Shown: piece by piece, positions 60,143 through 64,000 of the stretch
How positions within the stretch are numbered: position 1 is the first letter of the stretch
How the letters are laid out: each line of letters begins with the position of its first letter
From: Rattus norvegicus
Taxonomy: Eukaryota > Chordata > Mammalia > Rodentia > Muridae
Length of the DNA stretch: 64,000 bases
Reading direction: 5' to 3'
NCBI RefSeq assembly: GCF_036323735.1
Contig: NC_086033.1
Coordinates: forward strand, 8,431,606 to 8,495,605
The notes under the pieces: generated by a model
Database searches by the model: none
The model's input: the letters and a program-made list of their open reading frames with translations, nothing else
Told to the model about the DNA's origin: nothing
Translations under genes and position numbers: made by a program

Positions 60143-61395
60143 ACACGCCTCCAGGCAAATACGAAACTCCCTCTCTGGATACAAATAAAAAAAGCTATGG
60201 GGGTGAAGCTCACTTTTTATTTCTCTAATCTTTCATGAGGCCATGTTTTTTCCCCTCAAGCCTTAAAATAATTAAAATCAGAAAACACATCCTAACTCAT
60301 GATTTAAAGAGTATATTCTTGTTATTCTCAAAGAATTTTCTTTTCAGCTCAAACAACATTAATGTTTTATATATACAGAGTGAAAGAATGAGACGTTGGG
60401 CTCAAATACACTTTACATTGAAATTAAGAACTATGTATGCCTATTATTAACAAAAATATTAAATCCAGAGTCTTCCCTAAATTTTGTAAGAATTGGCAAA
60501 TGTATTATTTAAAAACGTATCTTTCTAACTAGGAAATCTCATTTTTAACGCCCTCAGACTTTTATATAAGTCTACTCAAAACTATCATCAACTAAATAGC
60601 AATCCAGACATGTTCATTTTCCCAGAGAAAACAGACAGCTATGCTATAAAAATCTGATGCATTGTTATGCTGATTTTAAGACAAAGTTCAGAGTATTTTT
60701 AGATATTGCCAGAAAAGCAATTCAATTTCCATGTCTGCCACAAGTATAATTTTGGTTTGTTTAATTGCAAATTGTTTATTGGGTTACTTTATGAAAAAAC
60801 ACTGCAGGAACTAGAGAACTGCATACACCTGTATTCTAGTGGCATTGACCATCTAAATCTCTGATACTCTAGGACATGAAAAAAAAAATAGACTGTTACA
60901 GAAAACTCAGGTGTGCTCACGGTGGCCTACTGCATACATCACGAGTTGATCTGTACCTAACTCCATATCTGGGTCTCACAGTCGTCTTACATTCCTCTAC
61001 TTCAGAAAAAGGAACATTACTTCACATTTATCCAAACAAAATTGCTTAAGCCCACTGCCCTACAGCCGTTATCAAAAACATCATTGAGATAACCAAACTA
61101 GATAGGACACTGTTTCAGAAGTCCTTAGCCCCCTCATTCTTTTTGAAATCTTTGAAGTTAAGCCTGATGGGAATGAATTTTTGGGACTAAACTACTGTAT
61201 AGAGATGGTTCTTTTGGAAGTTTCTGCTACATTAACAAGGATACCATTTGATGAACCATTCTAGTCGGTCTCTAAATGACCCAAGAGGAAATATCTACTC
61301 TTACCAGCAGGAATTGCCTTTTGTTTTTCTAGACAAAAATAGGATTCGAAATCTATGTGCTTTGGTTCTGATGCTTCTTAAAAATCCATAGTCAA
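58594..61395. other. Unrecognised intergenic sequence
   Basis: Holds the CA tract at 60080-60146 and otherwise no feature that I can support. Confidence 0.4.
60080..60146 (+). repeat. (CA)n microsatellite
   Basis: CACATGCACACATA lead, then about 21 CA units, then a CTCACACACACG end. Confidence 0.95.
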
Positions 61396-61579
61396 GGGCT
61401 GGAGAGATGGCTCAGCAGTTAAGAGCACCCGACTGCTCTTCCAGAGGTCATGAGTTCAATTCCCAGCAACCACATGGTGGCTCACAACCATCTGTAAAGA
61501 GATCTGATGCCCTCTTCTGGTGTATCTGAAGACAGCTACAGTGTACTTATATATAATAAATAAAATAAATCTTTAAAAA
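61396..61579 (+). mobile_element. B2 SINE, young copy
   Basis: GGGCTGGAGAGATGGCTCAG head, box-B-like GAGTTCAATTCCC, GATGCCCTCTTCTGGTGTAT, CAGCTACAGTGTACTTATAT and an AATAAATAAAATAAATCTTT tail before the A-run. A perfect 16-base duplication AAAAATCCATAGTCAA flanks it at 61380-61395 and 61580-61595. It is close to what I know of the rat B2 consensus. Transcription by Pol III and mobilisation by L1 are inferred from the family. Confidence 0.97.
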
Positions 61580-61595
61580 AAAAATCCATAGTCAA

Positions 61596-62398
61596 ATTAG
61601 TGGCAAGGTGCAGTGTGCACACTCCCCAGACACAGGTTTGAGCTCCTTTCTCTGTTATATTTTTACAAAAATTTCCCTCCATAAAGTTCTTTTATCTTAA
61701 CTATTTCAGTGTACAGTTAAGTTGTGTACAAACATCACACAGTTTGATGAGTTTTCACAAGTGAACAAGTCCTTTCAGACAATACCAAGGGTAGATAGGA
61801 GGGATCACTTCAGATCCTTATGCCCCCCACCCCCTTCTAAGAGCAACCAGAAGCAGAGCTCAGAAGTTGGTTTTGTTTGAGAATTGAAAATCAAATGAAC
61901 ACATTGTGCTTTTGAGACTATGTAGCACTTATCCCTCAAAATTAATATTATACTGATGATACTAACATATCGAACTCTGAAACTTCCGCTTGCTTATTCA
62001 TTCCATAATCATTTAGGGCCTCTGTTATTCCTATTTACATGGTTTCTAAGAATTCTAAACACGTTGCCAAAAATTGTTTAGAATAGGCAGAATTCTTGGC
62101 TATGTCACCAAAAGAACAAGATAAATTGTACTTCATGAAAATTCTTAAACATTCTTTGTGATAACATCACTATTTTAGAACTAAACTGTCAATAGAATAA
62201 GAAATAATTTACAAAATCACCTATTTGATAAGTGATTTTTATACAGAACATTAAAAGAACTCAGTATTCAACAATAGCAGTGAACAAATGCCTGGCTCAA
62301 AAATGAGCATAGGACAAGACCTTCTCTATGGACAATCACATGCAAAGTAGTGAATGTCACATGTGCATTCAAGAAATACAAGCCTGGTGGGATGACAT
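61596..62398. other. Unrecognised intergenic sequence
   Basis: Nothing recognised. Confidence 0.4.
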
Positions 62399-62890
62399 TG
62401 TGGGGCAGTGGGCTAGGAAAGGAACTCTAATTCTTGGTTGAGATAGGTCAAATCCCCTGGGACCCTAAGGAACAAGAGAAACATTCCCAGTCTCCCAGGA
62501 GATGAGGCCCCTCTCACACAGCTAGACCCCCTCCACAGACCCCTGTAGAAAGGTTTGAGACAGTTCAGCCATGTAGGACAATGCCCCAAGACCTCAACAA
62601 TTGGGGACATGAACACAGGTCAAGTAGGCTAAAGACAGATCTGTAATGTATAAGCAGGACCATGCTCCTAAATGTGTAGATGAGGAATTCCCAAGCTCTC
62701 AGGCCAAACCAATAGGAAGCATCTGCTGTCAAACACTAACTCATCCCCAAACTGTCTATAAAGAATCCTATACACACAAGAATCACTTCCTTGTCTGAGA
62801 GCTTCTGTCTTAAGAGCTATAACACTGCCACTTGGAGAAGAGATCTGCTCTCCTGAAATCGCCCCCAGAAGCTCCCCTGCACCCCTCACA
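62399..62890 (+). mobile_element. Probable solo LTR
   Basis: A 492-base block from TGTGGGGCAG to CCCCTCACA, so with TG..CA ends. It has a CCAAT at about 62708-62712 and a TCTATAAAG box at about 62755-62763, roughly 50 bases apart. A pyrimidine-rich R/U5-like part (CTGAGAGCTTCTGTCTTAAG) follows. No AATAAA or flanking duplication is evident, and I cannot name the family (ERVK-like is a guess). Confidence 0.5.
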
Positions 62891-62915
62891 GGCTAGTCAG
62901 TCTCCTGCTATAGTC

Positions 62916-64000
62916 AGATCCTACTATAAAACCTATACTCAACAAAACTGGAAATCCTGGAGGAAATGGACAGATACCAGGTACCAATGTTAAATCAGGA
63001 TCAGATAAACCATCTAAACAAATCCATAACTCCTAAAGAAATAGAAACAGTCATTAAAATCTCCCAACCAAAAAAACCCAGGACCAGATGGGTTTAGTGC
63101 AAAACTTTTTCAGACCTTCAAAGAAAACCTAATACCAATACTCCTCAAAATATTCCACAAAATAGAAACAGAAGGAACACTACCCAATTAGTTATTTGAA
63201 GCCACAATTATGCTTAAACCTAAACCACACAGAGACCCTACAATGACAGAGCACTTCAGATCAATTTACCTCATGAATATCAACCCAAAAGTATTCAGTA
63301 AAATTTTCACAGACCAAGTCCAAGAACACATCAAAATGATGATTCGTCATGATCAAGTAGGCTTCATCCCATGGAAGCAAGATAGTACAATATATGGAAA
63401 TCCATCAATGTAATCCAATATATAAACAAATTCAAGGAAAAAACCCACATAATCATTTCATTAGATGCTGAGAAAGCATTTGACAAAATTCAACACCCCT
63501 TCATGATAAAAGTCTTGGAAAGATCAGGAATTCAAGACCAATACCTAAACATAGTCAAAGCAATATACAGCAAACCAGTAGTCAATATCAAACTCAAAAG
63601 AGAAATTTAAAGCAATCCCACTAAAATCAGGGACTAGACAAGGCTGCCCACTCTCTTCCTACCTATTCAATATAGTACTTGAATTTCTAGCCAGAGCATT
63701 TAGACAATAAAAAGAGGTCAATTGGGATGCAAAATGGAAAGGAAGAATTCAAAATATCACTATTTGCAGATAATATGATAGTATACTTAAGTGACCCCAA
63801 AAATTCCAACAGAGAAATCCTGGAGCTAATAAAAAACTTCATCAAAGTGACTGGATATAAAAGGAACTCAAACAAATCAGCAGCCTTCCTCTACTCAAAG
63901 GACAAACAGGGCAAGAAAGAAATGAGGGAAACAACACTCTTTATAATAGCCACAAATAATACAAAATAGCTAGTTGTGACTCTAACAAAGCAAGTAAAAG
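62916..64000 (+). pseudogene. L1 ORF2 fragment (RT region), cut by window end
   Basis: L1 homology starts at CAGATCCTACTATAAAACC and continues through the RT. Motif A (SLDAEKAFDKIQH) is readable at about 63450-63500. The catalytic FADD box reads FADN at 63763-63774, so the second aspartate is lost. Stops occur, for example in a CAATAAAAAG stretch near 63708. A small deletion removes an expected stretch after GGAAATGGAC near 62970. It lacks the 5' UTR, ORF1 and endonuclease; the 3' part lies beyond the window. Confidence 0.9.

Overview
The window reads as intergenic DNA from a murid rodent, most likely rat. It is AT-rich and dominated by rodent-specific repeats: Lx/L1 lineages, B2/B3/B4 SINEs, URR1-type hAT elements, and long (CA)n, (GA)n and (GT)n tracts. 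The rat assignment is inference from the look of the L1 3' UTRs, the tandem L1 5' UTR units and the B2 sequence; no alignment was run. I find no complete host protein-coding gene, no tRNA or rRNA gene and no CRISPR. Almost every open frame is a fragment of a transposon or an artefact of a simple repeat.

Layout. 0-18 kb: mostly unrecognised sequence with old Lx-type L1 3' UTR fragments (3.6-4.7 and 12.7-14.2 kb), two B3 SINEs, a large CT/GT tract and two URR1-like hAT copies, one nested in an Lx fragment with a perfect 8-bp target duplication. 18.8-24.5 kb: a dead, nearly full-length L1 on the + strand, with tandem 5' UTR units, broken ORF1, broken ORF2 and no 3' UTR of its own. 25-30 kb: scattered L1 3' ends and a B4 SINE. 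30.0-33.2 kb: a younger 5'-truncated L1 on the - strand with an intact FADD box. 34.7-37.8 kb: Lx and older L1M-type fragments. 41.2-45.0 kb: a compact, degenerate gammaretrovirus-like provirus with two LTRs, a tRNA-Gly-like primer site, gag/pro/RT/env-TM remnants and a polypurine tract. 47-49 kb: B3, an L1 3' end and a B4. 53.9-58.6 kb: Lx 3' UTR, B4s, B2, and an L1 3' UTR carrying ten 20-bp G-rich minisatellite units. 61.4 kb: a young B2 with a perfect 16-bp duplication. 62.4-64 kb: a probable solo LTR followed directly by a + strand L1 RT fragment that runs off the window.

The one host-gene candidate is a 320-base open segment on the - strand at about 49.95-50.27 kb. Its translation resembles the C-terminal module of fibulins and hemicentins and it has plausible splice borders. 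It could be a real exon or a relic. I found no new multi-gene system. The more interesting signals are this exon candidate, the nested insertions with readable target duplications, and simple repeats growing inside or at the tails of retroelements.
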